Source: Cryobacterium flavum
GTDB taxonomy: Bacteria > Actinomycetota > Actinomycetes > Actinomycetales > Microbacteriaceae
Direction: 5' to 3'
NCBI RefSeq assembly: GCF_900103805.1
Contig: NZ_FNIB01000007.1
Location: 233,795-297,794, forward strand
DNA length: 64,000 bases
Shown here: in pieces, positions 9,521-18,804 of the stretch
Position numbering within the stretch: the stretch's first letter is position 1
Layout: each line of letters opens with the position of its first letter
Notes under the pieces: model-generated
Told to the model about the DNA's origin: nothing
The model's database searches: none
What the model saw: the letters and a program-made list of their open reading frames with translations, nothing else
Made by a program: the position numbers and the translations under genes

Positions 9521-10504
9521 GTGTCGACAGTACCAGTTGTCACAGCCGACCCAGCGGCTCTGATTGCGATCGTCGGGTCGACCGGCACCGGCAAGTCGGA
9601 GCTGTCCCTCGACTTGGCCGAAAGGCTGATCCAGCGCGGACAGTCGGTTGAAATCGTCAACGCCGACGCCATGCAGTTCTACCGCGGCATGGACATCGGC
9701 ACGGCGAAGCTCACCGTGCCCGAACGCCGCGGCATTCCGCACCACCTGCTCGACGTGCTGGACGTGACCGACGAGGCCACCGTCAGCAATTACCAAACGG
9801 ATGCCCGCGCCGTCATCACCGAGATCCGCGCGCGCGGGGCTGTGCCCATCCTGGTCGGCGGCTCGGGCCTCTATGTCTCGTCGGTCGTGTTCGACTTTCA
9901 GTTTCCCGGCACCGATCCGATACTGCGCGCCCGGCTTGAAGCCGAACTCAGCACGAGCGGACCCGGCCTGATGTACACCCGGCTGCAGGCCGTCGACCCG
10001 CAGGCCGCCCTGCGGATCGGGCCGAGCAACGGTCGCCGACTGGTGCGGGCCCTGGAGATCGTCGAGCTCACTGGCGCCCCGCATCTGGCGGCCTTGCCCG
10101 AGGAACCGGTCTACTGGAAGCCCACCGTGCTGCTCGGCCTGCGTACGCCGCGCGAGCAGCTCACCCCGCGGCTTGATGCCCGGGTCGAGCGGATGTGGGC
10201 GGCCGGCATCGTCGACGAAGCCCGAGGGCTGCTTGCGGCCGGCATCGAAAATGGAGTGACGGCGAGCCGCGCGATCGGCTACGCGCAGGCACTCGGCCAG
10301 GTGCACGGCACGCGCAGCCAAGCTGAGGCCGTCGAAGCGACCCAGCAGCTGACCCGGCGTTATGCCCGCCGGCAGGTGAGCTGGTTTAAACGCTACGCGC
10401 ACGCCCACTGGGTCGAATCCGATGCGGCAGACCGGGTCGATGACGCCCTTGCACACGTCGACCTGGGCAGTGCGCCCAGTGCCCTCCCGGCACGACCGCT
10501 CTGA
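9521..10504 (+). CDS. miaA: tRNA dimethylallyltransferase
   Basis: A 327-residue enzyme that transfers the dimethylallyl group to A37 of tRNA, giving i6A, the substrate of MiaB encoded just before it. The P-loop is [13 protein letters not shown]; further conserved stretches are [27 protein letters not shown] and [10 protein letters not shown]. The C-terminal helical part carries ASRAIGYAQ and [13 protein letters not shown]. The GTG start at 9521 lies 5 nt after the miaB stop, with GGAGCC as a weak ribosome site. Length is normal. Confidence 0.95.
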   Translation: MSTVPVVTADPAALIAIVGSTGTGKSELSLDLAERLIQRGQSVEIVNADAMQFYRGMDIGTAKLTVPERRGIPHHLLDVLDVTDEATVSNYQTDARAVITEIRARGAVPILVGGSGLYVSSVVFDFQFPGTDPILRARLEAELSTSGPGLMYTRLQAVDPQAALRIGPSNGRRLVRALEIVELTGAPHLAALPEEPVYWKPTVLLGLRTPREQLTPRLDARVERMWAAGIVDEARGLLAAGIENGVTASRAIGYAQALGQVHGTRSQAEAVEATQQLTRRYARRQVSWFKRYAHAHWVESDAADRVDDALAHVDLGSAPSALPARPL

Positions 10505-10536
10505 GCTGCCCGGAAAGTCTCGCAGCGGCCGCCCCG

Positions 10537-10542
10537 TAAACT
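10537..10542 (+). promoter_or_regulatory. -10 hexamer TAAACT before dapF
   Basis: TAAACT is followed by six bases (GGCAGC) and the dapF ATG at 10549, with no ribosome site. It gives dapF a promoter separate from miaB-miaA and suggests a leaderless mRNA. Confidence 0.55.
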
Positions 10543-10548
10543 GGCAGC

Positions 10549-11430
10549 ATGGGCATCACTCTGAACTTCACCAAGGGCCACGGCACGGGCAACGACTTCG
10601 TGCTGTTCGCTGATCCCGACGGAACAACGGAGCTCACGCCGGCGCAGATTCGTGCTGTGTGCGACCGCAAGTTCGGCGTCGGTGCGGACGGCATCATCCG
10701 TGCGGTTCGCAGCAAGAACCTGCCTGACGGCGCGGCCGCTCTCGCTGAAGACGACGCTGCCGAGTGGTTCATGGACTACTGGAACGCCGACGGGACCGTC
10801 TCGGAAATGTGCGGCAATGGCATCCGTGTGTATGCCAAATTCTTGATTGAGAACGACCTCGCCGAGCTGCTGCCCGGCGACACCCTGACCATCGGCACTC
10901 GCGGGGGCGTGCGGGACGTACAGCGCAACGCCTCCGGCTTTCAGGTGGACCTCGGCCGATGGAAGCTCGACGGCACCGAGCCGCTCGTGCGCACCAAGAA
11001 CCTGCCCGTGGCGCGGCCGGGACTCGGCATCAATGTTGGCAACCCGCACACGGTCGTCGCCCTCGCCGACGACGATGAACTTGACGCGGCCGACCTCACG
11101 TTCATTCCGCAACTCGATCCCGAGCCGGCCGACGGCGTGAACGTTGAATTCGTCGTGCCCAACGAACCGCTGGTCGTCAACGGCGTCGGGCGCTTCCGCA
11201 TGCGCGTACACGAACGCGGCAGCGGGGAGACGCTGTCCTGCGGCACCGGAGCGGTCGCGGCCGCCCTCGCCACTCGGCACTGGGCCGGCAAATCGGCGCC
11301 GCACCAGTGGCGGGTCGAGGTTCCCGGTGGCGTGCTCGGAGTGCGCATGTTCCCCGCCGAGGACGGCGAGCACGTGTCGCTGTCCGGGCCGGCAGAGCTC
11401 GTCTTCGACGGGGTTCTGAACCTGGGTTAG
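10549..11430 (+). CDS. dapF: Diaminopimelate epimerase
   Basis: A 293-residue PLP-independent epimerase that interconverts LL- and meso-diaminopimelate for lysine and peptidoglycan synthesis. Both catalytic cysteines are present: [12 protein letters not shown] near residue 87 and [11 protein letters not shown] near residue 227. The N-terminal signature [14 protein letters not shown] is also intact. The gene converges on an RsmC-like gene and the two share four bases (TTAG) at their stops. Some Microbacteriaceae use diaminobutyrate in the wall, so the gene may serve mainly lysine synthesis; this cannot be decided here. Confidence 0.95.
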   Translation: MGITLNFTKGHGTGNDFVLFADPDGTTELTPAQIRAVCDRKFGVGADGIIRAVRSKNLPDGAAALAEDDAAEWFMDYWNADGTVSEMCGNGIRVYAKFLIENDLAELLPGDTLTIGTRGGVRDVQRNASGFQVDLGRWKLDGTEPLVRTKNLPVARPGLGINVGNPHTVVALADDDELDAADLTFIPQLDPEPADGVNVEFVVPNEPLVVNGVGRFRMRVHERGSGETLSCGTGAVAAALATRHWAGKSAPHQWRVEVPGGVLGVRMFPAEDGEHVSLSGPAELVFDGVLNLG

Positions 11431-12035
11431 TCGCGGTGCACTGCCAGCACTCGGAAACCCTTGCTGATGGCCTCACGCGTGGTTTCGAAGTTGTCGGGGA
11501 GTTCGGCGGCGAGCCAACGCTGGAGCGAATCCGAACCGAGGTTGCGTTGCACGACGAGCCAGGCATCCGCTTCTGATTCGAGGCGGGGTAACCAGGTCGT
11601 CATGAGCCCATGCAGTTCGTCCTTGCCGACGCGAATGGGCGGGTTCGACCAGATGGTGCGAAAGCTGATGTCGGTGGGCACATCGGCGGCGAGCACGGCG
11701 TTGATGTTGGTCAGGCCGAGCGCGGCGGCGTTCGTGCGCACGAGATCGAGGGCACGCTCGTTGACGTCGACGGCCCAGATGGTGGCGTTGGGGGAGGCCA
11801 TGGCGAGGTGCAGGGCGATCGGGCCCCAGCCGCAGCCAAGGTCGAGAAAGTGACCGGTCAGCGGCGGCTCGGGGGCGTACTTGAGTAGAACCTCGGTGCC
11901 ACCGTCGATGTGGGCGGGGCTGAAGACCGAATTGGCGGTCGTCAGGAGCCGATCCTGGCCGTGCAACTGCACCGTGATCTGGCGGGTTTTCAGTACGGTG
12001 CCGGGCGCCGGAGAAAAATAGTGGTCGGACGACAT
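11427..12035 (-). CDS. Class I SAM-dependent methyltransferase, RsmC-like
   Basis: A 202-residue methyltransferase of the small-domain (RsmC/RlmG) type, whose characterised members methylate guanine N2 of rRNA. The SAM loop is [16 protein letters not shown], motif II is [10 protein letters not shown] and the catalytic signature is [10 protein letters not shown]. Only the catalytic half of E. coli RsmC is present, which is usual for actinobacterial members. It is transcribed away from hflX and its stop overlaps that of dapF. The actual target base cannot be inferred. Confidence 0.85.
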   Translation of the reverse strand: MSSDHYFSPAPGTVLKTRQITVQLHGQDRLLTTANSVFSPAHIDGGTEVLLKYAPEPPLTGHFLDLGCGWGPIALHLAMASPNATIWAVDVNERALDLVRTNAAALGLTNINAVLAADVPTDISFRTIWSNPPIRVGKDELHGLMTTWLPRLESEADAWLVVQRNLGSDSLQRWLAAELPDNFETTREAISKGFRVLAVHRD

Positions 12036-12062
12036 AAGAGGAACCTTTCAACTTCGTTGAAC

Positions 12063-12068
12063 TAAGGT
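12063..12068 (+). promoter_or_regulatory. -10 hexamer TAAGGT before hflX
   Basis: TAAGGT ends 7 nt before the hflX ATG at 12076; the gap TAATGGG offers no ribosome site at workable spacing. It is another member of the leaderless promoter set in this window. Confidence 0.5.
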
Positions 12069-12075
12069 TAATGGG

Positions 12076-13668
12076 ATGAATGATCCAACGGCGCCCTCGG
12101 GCAACGACGCGGTAGAAAACACCGCGGTAGTAAACACAGGTGCAGAAGCCCCAGACGCAGACGATGTCGTCGCGCGCGTGTTGGCCAGCGCCGACAGCAA
12201 GGCTGCCGGCTACTCCCTGTTCCGCAGCGGGGCAGCCCAGGCCCTGCAAACTCACGCATCCGGCGAGTACGACGGTAGCGAGCACGACGGCGACCAGTCC
12301 GAACGTGCTGACCGCAACGCCCTGCGGCGAGTCGGCGGGCTATCGACCGAGCTGGAAGACGTCACCGAGGTTGAGTACCGCCAACTGCGGCTCGAAAACG
12401 TCGTTCTCGTGGGTGTTTACACGCACGGCACGGTCGATGACGCCGAGAACTCCATGCGCGAACTGGCCGCCCTCGCCGAAACCGCCGGGGCAACCGTACT
12501 CGACGGTCTGCTGCAGCGCCGGGCCACCCCCGACCCGAGCACCTACCTCGGCAAGGGCAAGGCCCAGGAAGTCGCCGACATCGTGAAGGCGCTCGGCGCC
12601 GACACCGTCATCGCCGACACCGAACTCGCGCCCAGCCAGCGCCGTGCCCTCGAAGACGTGGTCAAAGTGAAGGTCATCGACCGTACAGCCGTCATCCTCG
12701 ACATTTTCAGCCAGCACGCCAAGAGCCGAGAGGGCAAGGCGCAGGTCGAACTCGCCCAGATGGCCTACATGCTCCCGCGCCTGCGTGGCTGGGGTGACTC
12801 GATGTCTCGCCAGGCCGGTGGCCAGGTCGGTGGCACCGGTGCCGGCATGGGCTCCCGTGGCCCCGGTGAGACCAAGATCGAACTCGACCGACGCCGCATT
12901 CACACCCGGATGTCCAAACTGCGTAAGCAGATGGTCGAGATGAAGCCGGCCCGCGAGGCCAAACGCGCCAACCGCAAGCGCAATGCCGTTCCCTCGGTCG
13001 CCATCGTCGGCTACACCAACGCCGGCAAGTCCAGCCTGCTCAACCGCATCACCAAGGCCGGAGTGCTGGTCGAGAACTCCCTGTTCGCGACCCTCGACGC
13101 CACCGTGCGCAAGTCGACGACCGCCGACGGGCGTCTGTACACCCTCACCGACACGGTCGGTTTCGTGCGCAACCTGCCGCACCAGCTGGTCGAAGCCTTT
13201 CGCTCGACCCTGGAAGAAGTCGCCGACGCCGACGTCATCGTGCACGTCGTCGACGGCTCCCACCCCGACCCCGTGGCCCAGCTCGCCACCGTGCGCGACG
13301 TCATCTCCGAGGTCGGCGCCCGCGATATTCCCGAACTGGTCGTCTTCAACAAGAGCGACCTGATCAGCGACGACGACCGGCTGGTACTGCGCGGCCTGGA
13401 GCCGAAGGCAACATTCGTGTCGGCCCGCACCGGTGAGGGCATCGACACTGTGCTCGCTGCCGTTGCGCTGCTGCTGCCGACACCGCAGATCGAACTCGAC
13501 CTGCTCATTCCCTATGATCGCGGCGACCTCATCGCCGTTCTGCACGACGTGGGCCGCATCGAGACGACCGAGTACATCGAGACCGGCACCCACGTCACTG
13601 CGTTCGTCACTCCCGAGATCGAGCCGCAGTTCGCCCCCTTCGTCATTCTGCCCACGCTCTCCGCCTGA
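12076..13668 (+). CDS. hflX: GTPase HflX
   Basis: A ribosome-associated GTPase of 530 residues that can split stalled ribosomes. About 100 acidic residues precede the HflX N-terminal domain (HGTVDDAENSMRELAALAET, TYLGKGKAQEV). A glycine-rich linker (GGQVGGTGAGMGSRGPGETK) follows, then the G domain with G1 GYTNAGKSSLLN, G3 DTVGF and G4 NKSD. The C-terminal domain ends at FAPFVILPT. Length is at the upper end of the family because of the N-terminal extension, common in Actinobacteria. It is a single-gene transcript ending at a strong dyad. Confidence 0.95.
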   Translation: MNDPTAPSGNDAVENTAVVNTGAEAPDADDVVARVLASADSKAAGYSLFRSGAAQALQTHASGEYDGSEHDGDQSERADRNALRRVGGLSTELEDVTEVEYRQLRLENVVLVGVYTHGTVDDAENSMRELAALAETAGATVLDGLLQRRATPDPSTYLGKGKAQEVADIVKALGADTVIADTELAPSQRRALEDVVKVKVIDRTAVILDIFSQHAKSREGKAQVELAQMAYMLPRLRGWGDSMSRQAGGQVGGTGAGMGSRGPGETKIELDRRRIHTRMSKLRKQMVEMKPAREAKRANRKRNAVPSVAIVGYTNAGKSSLLNRITKAGVLVENSLFATLDATVRKSTTADGRLYTLTDTVGFVRNLPHQLVEAFRSTLEEVADADVIVHVVDGSHPDPVAQLATVRDVISEVGARDIPELVVFNKSDLISDDDRLVLRGLEPKATFVSARTGEGIDTVLAAVALLLPTPQIELDLLIPYDRGDLIAVLHDVGRIETTEYIETGTHVTAFVTPEIEPQFAPFVILPTLSA

Positions 13669-13685
13669 TTCCCACCGCCCGTCGG

Positions 13686-13718
13686 CGCACCAATGACACG
13701 AACTGTCACATTGGTGCG
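13686..13718 (+). terminator. Strong dyad between hflX and metF
   Basis: CGCACCAATG (13686-13695) is exactly complementary to CATTGGTGCG (13709-13718) around 13 nt; three further outer pairs form across one bulged base. The loop itself holds TGACA...TGTCA. It could be the hflX terminator, although there is no U-tract, or a protein-binding operator for the met genes. The following 171 nt to metF contain a -10-like TAGTGT (13737-13742) and no riboswitch class that I recognise. Confidence 0.55.
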
Positions 13719-13889
13719 ACCCGGCGCTGGTGTTGTTAGTGTCTAATCAATCGTTGCCGACGGAATCCATTCCCCGGCATGGAGCGACAGCCGAGCCCGG
13801 CACCCGCCCGCGAAAACCCACCAGTGTTCTGGTGTGTCCGCGGCCGCCCGGCCATCACCCGCTGTACCGTTTCTGCCGAATGAGGACCC

Positions 13890-14855
13890 ATGACCGCCCC
13901 AACGCCCAACGCGTGTGACGCCCGCCCGGCGTTCTCGTTCGAGGTGTACCCGCCGAAATCGGTGGCCGCAGCATCCGCTCTCACCCGCACCATCGATCAC
14001 CTTGCCGCCGCCGGCCCCGAGTTCATCTCGGTCACCTACGGCGCCAACGGTTCGTCGCGCAATTCCTCGCTCGACGTGCTGCGCTACATCAAAGACCACA
14101 CCTCAGTGGATGCCATGGCTCATCTCACCTGCGTCGGCTCCTCGCACACAGAAGCCAGCCGCCTCATTCGCGAGTTTCTCGACGCCGGCATCCGCAGCTT
14201 TCTGGCCATTCGCGGCGACGCGCCGCAGGGCGCGGATGAGGGCGACACCACCTTTCTCGGCGACCTGCACAGCGCGGGGGAGCTGGTCCAGCTCATCCAT
14301 CGAGTGCAGATCGAACGGGTGCCGTACATCGAGACGGTGATTCCGGGCCTGCCCGGTGCCCGCGGGGTGAAAACGGAACGCAGCAAGGTACGCATCGGCG
14401 TTGCGGCCTTCCCCAACGGCCACCCGAACTCGCGGTCGGTCACCCAAGACATCGACACCCTGCTGGCCAAGCAGGCCGCCGGAGCCAACCTGGCGATCAC
14501 CCAGCTGTTCTTCCACGCCGACGACTACCTGAGCTTCATCCAGCGGGCTCGCTCCGCCGGAGTGCTCTTACCGATCCTTCCCGGCATCATGCCGGTGACC
14601 AGCCCGAACCGGTTGCGCCGTATTCTGCAGCTCTCCGGCGAGAAGCTGCCCGCCGAACTGTCCATCCAGCTCGAGGTCGAACCGACCGACGAAGGCCAGC
14701 GCCAGATCGGCATCGACTACGCCGTACGCCTCGGCCAGGACGTTCTCGCGGGCGGCGCCCCCGGGCTTCACCTCTACGCCTTCAACCAGCACGACACCGT
14801 GCTGAAGGTTCTCGAAGGGTGTGGGGCACTGCCAGTGCCCGCTGCCATGCCCTAG
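13890..14855 (+). CDS. metF: Methylenetetrahydrofolate reductase
   Basis: A 321-residue FAD enzyme reducing 5,10-methylene-THF to 5-methyl-THF, the methyl donor for methionine synthesis. It begins with the family signature FSFEVYPPKS and retains THLTCVG-type (here AHLTCVGSSH), FLAIRGD and FFHADDYLSF segments of the TIM barrel. The start at 13890 is preceded by GAGGACCC, an acceptable ribosome site. metE, which uses the product, follows 87 nt later, so the two form a methionine-synthesis pair independent of cobalamin. Confidence 0.94.
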   Translation: MTAPTPNACDARPAFSFEVYPPKSVAAASALTRTIDHLAAAGPEFISVTYGANGSSRNSSLDVLRYIKDHTSVDAMAHLTCVGSSHTEASRLIREFLDAGIRSFLAIRGDAPQGADEGDTTFLGDLHSAGELVQLIHRVQIERVPYIETVIPGLPGARGVKTERSKVRIGVAAFPNGHPNSRSVTQDIDTLLAKQAAGANLAITQLFFHADDYLSFIQRARSAGVLLPILPGIMPVTSPNRLRRILQLSGEKLPAELSIQLEVEPTDEGQRQIGIDYAVRLGQDVLAGGAPGLHLYAFNQHDTVLKVLEGCGALPVPAAMP

Positions 14856-14942
14856 GCCGCACGCCGCTCAGGCGCGAGGCCCACCCAACACGTTCGTTCC
14901 TCCGACCGTTCCAGCCATCATCGCTCCAGTGAAGGAATCACC

Positions 14943-17285
14943 ATGCCCATTTCGCCAGTTTCCAGCACCTTTCCCACCGGCACCATCCTCGGCTACCCAC
15001 GCATCGGCCGACGGCGCGAACTGAAGAAAGCCGTCGAAGCGTTCTGGTCGGGGACGATCGACGCGCCGGCCCTGGAGGCCGTCGCCGCTGGGCTGCGGCA
15101 GCAGACCCGCGATCGGCTCGCCAGTCTCGGGCTGGGCCGCACCGACTCGTCGATCCCCGAGTCGTTCTCCTACTACGACCAGGTGCTCGACACCATCGTT
15201 GCCGTCGGCGCGGTTCCCGCCCGGTTCGCCTCGCTCGTCGCCGCTGACGGCACCCTCGACCTGGCCGGATACTTTACGCTGGCCCGTGGCGCGGGCGAGA
15301 ACCTGCCCCTCGAGATGACCAAGTGGTTCGACTCCAACTACCACTACCTCGTGCCCGAGATCGGACCGGAGACCGCGTTCTCGCTGGCCGGCGACCGCAT
15401 CGTACGTGAATTCATCGAGGCCAAAGCGGCCGGGTTCCTCACCCGTCCGGTGCTCGTCGGCCCGGTCACTTTCCTGCTGCTCAGCAAGGCCAGTGACGAA
15501 GCCCCGGCTGGCTTTTCGCCCCTGTCGCGGCTGGACGATCTCCTTCCCGTGTATGCGGCGCTCCTGGCGCGGTTAGCGAATGCCGGAGCCGACTGGGTGC
15601 AGCTCGATGAGCCGGGCCTGGTCAGTGAATCCATCGACGTGCCGCGCGCGGAGACGCTGGCGGCCGTCGCATCCGCTTATGGAGTGCTTGGTCGACTGAC
15701 CGGCCGGCCCGCCCTGTTTGTTGCCGCGCCCTACGGCAGCCTCGACGACGCCCTGCCGGTGCTTGCGGCCACCGCCGTCGAGGCGATCGGGCTGGACCTG
15801 GTGCGGGGCACCCTGCCCCGGGCCGTCCTCGGACTGGCCGACAAGACCCTCGTCGCCGGCGTCATTGACGGGCACAACATCTGGCGCGGCGATCTCGCCG
15901 GTGCCTTCGAGGCCGCCGAGAGCGTGCGTGCCCTCTCCGCATCGGTCACCGTGTCCACTTCGACGTCACTGCTGCACGTGCCGCACGATGTTGCCGACGA
16001 GACATCGCTGCCGGGCTCACTGACCAGATGGCTGGCCTTCGCCGACCAAAAGGTCGGTCAGGTCGCCACCCTCGCGCTCGGACTCACCGCCGGACGTGAG
16101 GCCATCGCGGCGCCGCTGGCCGAGGCCGAGGCGGCCCTGGCGGCCAGGCGCAGCGCTCCCGGCGTGCGTGACGGAGCCGTGCGCGGCCGTGCCGCCGCGC
16201 TGAGGGAAGCCGACTTCACTCGTGGCGACTACGCCGATCGACTCCTCGCCCAGGAGGCGGCGCTGCACCTTCCGCCACTGCCAACGACCACGATCGGATC
16301 CTTCCCACAGACCGCCGACATTCGCCGAGCACGCGCACAGTTCCTCAAGGGAACCCTGGCAGCGGATGCCTACCGCGAGCTGATGCGCGCCGAGATCGGC
16401 CGCGTTGTGCAGTTGCAAGAGGAGATCGGACTTGACGTGCTCGTGCACGGCGAACCCGAACGCAATGACATGGTGCAGTACTTCGCCGAGAACCTCGACG
16501 GATTCGCCGTGACCGAGAACGGCTGGGTACAGTCCTACGGCAGCCGCTGCACCCGGCCGTCCATTCTGTGGGGTGACGTGTCGCGCCCGGCACCGATCAC
16601 CGTCGACTGGTCGGTCTACACGCAGAGCCTCACCACCAAGCCGGTCAAGGGCATGCTCACCGGCCCGGTGACGATTCTGGCCTGGTCCTTTGTGCGCGAC
16701 GACCAGCCGCTGGGCGAGACCGCCCGCCAAGTGGCGCTGGCCCTGCGCGATGAAATCTCCGACCTCGAGGCCGCGGGCATCAAGATCGTTCAGGTCGACG
16801 AGCCGGCCCTGCGCGAACTTCTGCCGCTGAAGAAGAAGGATCAGGCCGACTACCTGGACTGGTCGGTCGGGTCTTTCCGGCTCGCCACGGCCGGGGTCGC
16901 GGATGCGACCCAGATCCACACCCACCTCTGCTATTCAGAATTCGGTGTTGTCATCGAAGCCATTCGCAACCTCGACGCCGACGTCACGAGCATCGAAGCG
17001 GCCCGGTCACGCATGGAAGTTGTGCGGGAAATCGAGGCGGGCGGCTTCGACCACGGCATTGGCGCCGGCATCTACGACATCCACTCGCCGCGCGTACCGA
17101 GTGTGGACGAGTTGACCATCCTGCTCGACACCGCCCTGGAATCCATTCCCGAACGCCAAGTGTGGGTGAACCCGGACTGCGGACTGAAAACGCGTGGCTA
17201 CGACGAGACCGTGCAGTCGCTGCACAACATGCTCGCCGCGACGCGGGTGGTGCGCGAACGCCTCGATGCCACCGTCGGCGTCTAG
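14943..17285 (+). CDS. metE: Cobalamin-independent methionine synthase
   Basis: A 780-residue zinc enzyme that transfers the methyl group from 5-methyl-THF-polyglutamate to homocysteine. The N-terminal barrel carries ILGYPRIGRRRELKKAVE; the C-terminal catalytic barrel begins near LPTTTIGSFPQT. Zinc ligands are visible in IHTHLCYSEF (His and Cys) and in NPDCGLKTRGY (Cys). Length is normal. metF upstream provides the co-substrate. No cobalamin riboswitch is recognisable upstream of either gene. Transcription ends at the hairpin shared with lexA. Confidence 0.96.
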   Translation: MPISPVSSTFPTGTILGYPRIGRRRELKKAVEAFWSGTIDAPALEAVAAGLRQQTRDRLASLGLGRTDSSIPESFSYYDQVLDTIVAVGAVPARFASLVAADGTLDLAGYFTLARGAGENLPLEMTKWFDSNYHYLVPEIGPETAFSLAGDRIVREFIEAKAAGFLTRPVLVGPVTFLLLSKASDEAPAGFSPLSRLDDLLPVYAALLARLANAGADWVQLDEPGLVSESIDVPRAETLAAVASAYGVLGRLTGRPALFVAAPYGSLDDALPVLAATAVEAIGLDLVRGTLPRAVLGLADKTLVAGVIDGHNIWRGDLAGAFEAAESVRALSASVTVSTSTSLLHVPHDVADETSLPGSLTRWLAFADQKVGQVATLALGLTAGREAIAAPLAEAEAALAARRSAPGVRDGAVRGRAAALREADFTRGDYADRLLAQEAALHLPPLPTTTIGSFPQTADIRRARAQFLKGTLAADAYRELMRAEIGRVVQLQEEIGLDVLVHGEPERNDMVQYFAENLDGFAVTENGWVQSYGSRCTRPSILWGDVSRPAPITVDWSVYTQSLTTKPVKGMLTGPVTILAWSFVRDDQPLGETARQVALALRDEISDLEAAGIKIVQVDEPALRELLPLKKKDQADYLDWSVGSFRLATAGVADATQIHTHLCYSEFGVVIEAIRNLDADVTSIEAARSRMEVVREIEAGGFDHGIGAGIYDIHSPRVPSVDELTILLDTALESIPERQVWVNPDCGLKTRGYDETVQSLHNMLAATRVVRERLDATVGV

Positions 17286-17303
17286 CGGGGCAGACCGAAA
17301 ACA

Positions 17304-17331
17304 GGCCCGATCACCGGTTGGTGGTCGGGCC
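17304..17331 (+). terminator. Bidirectional hairpin between metE and lexA
   Basis: GGCCCGATCACC (17304-17315) pairs with GGTGGTCGGGCC (17320-17331) around a GGTT loop, with one wobble. It lies between two convergent stops and could end both transcripts. Confidence 0.75.
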
Positions 17332-17339
17332 TTCGTAGA

Positions 17340-18044
17340 TTAAACCGAACGCAGCACCGCGACGACCTTGCCGAGGATGTCCGCAAAGTCGCCGACAATC
17401 GGTTCGAAGTTGCTGTTGCGCGGCAGCAGCCAGGTGTGGCCATCGCGCTTTCGCAGAACCTTCACGGTGGCCTCGTTGTCGAGCATGGCCGCGACGATCT
17501 CGCCATTCTCCGCGGTCTTCTGCTGGCGAACCACGACCCAGTCGCCGTCGCAGATGGCGGCGTCGATCATGGACTCACCCACGACCTTGAGCATGAACAG
17601 CTCGCCCTGCCCAACGAGTTGGCGGGGGAGCGGGAAAATCTCGTCGATCTGTTGGTCGGCCGTGATCGGGATTCCCGCGGCGATACGACCGACGAGGGGC
17701 ACCATCGCGGCGTCGCCGACCTGAACGCCGGGGTGGAAGCTGTCCTGGTCACCGGTACCGACATCTTCGGGAGCGCGCTGAATCTCGATGAGAACTTCGA
17801 GTGCCCGCGGACGATTCGGGTCGCGGCGCAGGTAGCCACTGAGTTCGAGTTGATTGAGCTGATGGGTCACGCTCGACAGTGAGGCGAGCCCGACCGCGTC
17901 ACCGATCTCACGCATGCTCGGCGGGTACCCGCGCGAACTCACCGAACGCTGAATCACGTCGAGAATAGCGAGCTGCCGCTGGCTCAAACTCTTGCGGCGC
18001 CGGGTGCCGCCCTTGTCACGGGTACCGCTGGTGTCCTGTGTCAC
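17340..18044 (-). CDS. lexA: LexA repressor
   Basis: The SOS repressor, 234 residues. The N-terminal winged helix-turn-helix (about 20-85) includes [20 protein letters not shown]. The self-cleavage site is the Ala-Gly in GRIAAGIPI; the catalytic Ser lies in GESMIDAAI and the Lys in EATVKVL. The GTG start at 18044 is preceded by AGGAGG at 7 nt. It is divergent from a LysM gene, the arrangement of lexA with divS/chiZ/yneA. Operator-like sequences between the two genes (18244-18270) and the clear box at recA make up the visible part of the regulon. Confidence 0.96.
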   Translation of the reverse strand: MTQDTSGTRDKGGTRRRKSLSQRQLAILDVIQRSVSSRGYPPSMREIGDAVGLASLSSVTHQLNQLELSGYLRRDPNRPRALEVLIEIQRAPEDVGTGDQDSFHPGVQVGDAAMVPLVGRIAAGIPITADQQIDEIFPLPRQLVGQGELFMLKVVGESMIDAAICDGDWVVVRQQKTAENGEIVAAMLDNEATVKVLRKRDGHTWLLPRNSNFEPIVGDFADILGKVVAVLRSV

Positions 18045-18243
18045 GATGTGCCCTCCTGGAGTTGGCCCCGCGTGGTCTGAAACCGTGTCACACGGGGATG
18101 TCGGTGGTGTCTGGTTGAGTGTAAATCAAGCAATTGGCCTATCGAAAGTTTATCCAGTTCCGAGCCCTGAAACAAACACTTATTCGAGTGTGTTGCGCGA
18201 AATTCGGGGTGAGGATCAGAAAAAGCTTGCATGTTCGATTGTT

Positions 18244-18270
18244 CGAAGTTATATTCGGAACATAGTTTCG
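18244..18270 (+). promoter_or_regulatory. Two adjoining candidate LexA sites
   Basis: CGAAGTTATATTCG (18244-18257) and GGAACATAGTTTCG (18257-18270) each match CGAAC-N4-GTTCG at 8 of 10 core positions and share one base. They lie 66-92 nt before the LysM gene and about 200 nt before lexA. The match is weaker than at recA. The rest of the 291-nt intergenic region is unusually A+T rich and shows no gene. Confidence 0.45.
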
Positions 18271-18335
18271 TATCCGGCCTTCCCGGCCGAGGGCCGGATA
18301 CGAGACTCGCAGCCCGCCTACCTTGGAGGTTTGAC

Positions 18336-18764
18336 ATGACCACAGCACTTGCACCCACAGCCCGTGAATACGGCGCTTCTCGTACCCCCGGCACCCGTCT
18401 GCACCTCACCCGGCGTGGGCGAGTGGTGTTCACGACCCTCGCAGCCGTGCCCCTCGTCATCGGTGCCGTCGCATTCGCCCTCAACGGGGGAGCGGCCGGC
18501 GCATCCAATTCCGCCACGGGCATCGACCTCACGTCGTACACGACCGACTCCGGAATCGTGGCGACGCTGGCCTACTCGCCGACCGACGTCGGGTCTGCCC
18601 GGTTCATCACAGTCGAACCCGGCCAAACCCTGTGGGACCTCGCCGAAGAGGTCTCGCCGTCCGCCGACCCGCGCGACGTCGTCGCCGACATCAAACGACT
18701 GAACGCGCTCACCGTCGAAACGCTCCAGCCCGGTCAGCGACTCGAACTGCCCGCCAACTCGTAA
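18336..18764 (+). CDS. LysM-domain membrane protein, candidate SOS division inhibitor
   Basis: A 142-residue protein with one N-terminal membrane segment (about 26-50, VVFTTLAAVPLVIGAVAFAL) and a C-terminal LysM module (about 88-140: RFITVEPGQTLWDLAEEV and LQPGQRLELP). LysM binds peptidoglycan, so the domain should face the wall. A gene of this plan divergent from lexA is DivS in Corynebacterium, ChiZ (Rv2719c) in Mycobacterium and YneA in Bacillus, all induced by DNA damage and blocking division. By position it is probably the same system here. The ATG at 18336 follows TTGGAGG. Function is inferred. Confidence 0.75.
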   Translation: MTTALAPTAREYGASRTPGTRLHLTRRGRVVFTTLAAVPLVIGAVAFALNGGAAGASNSATGIDLTSYTTDSGIVATLAYSPTDVGSARFITVEPGQTLWDLAEEVSPSADPRDVVADIKRLNALTVETLQPGQRLELPANS

Positions 18765-18791
18765 GTAGCAATGCGCGCCAGCACAGGGTCG

Positions 18792-18797
18792 TAGCAT
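18792..18797 (+). promoter_or_regulatory. -10 hexamer TAGCAT before hisC
   Basis: TAGCAT ends 7 nt before the GTG at 18805. It overlaps the in-frame ATG at 18796, which argues against that ATG as the true start and for a leaderless mRNA starting at the GTG. Confidence 0.5.
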
Positions 18798-18804
18798 GGA
18801 GAGT

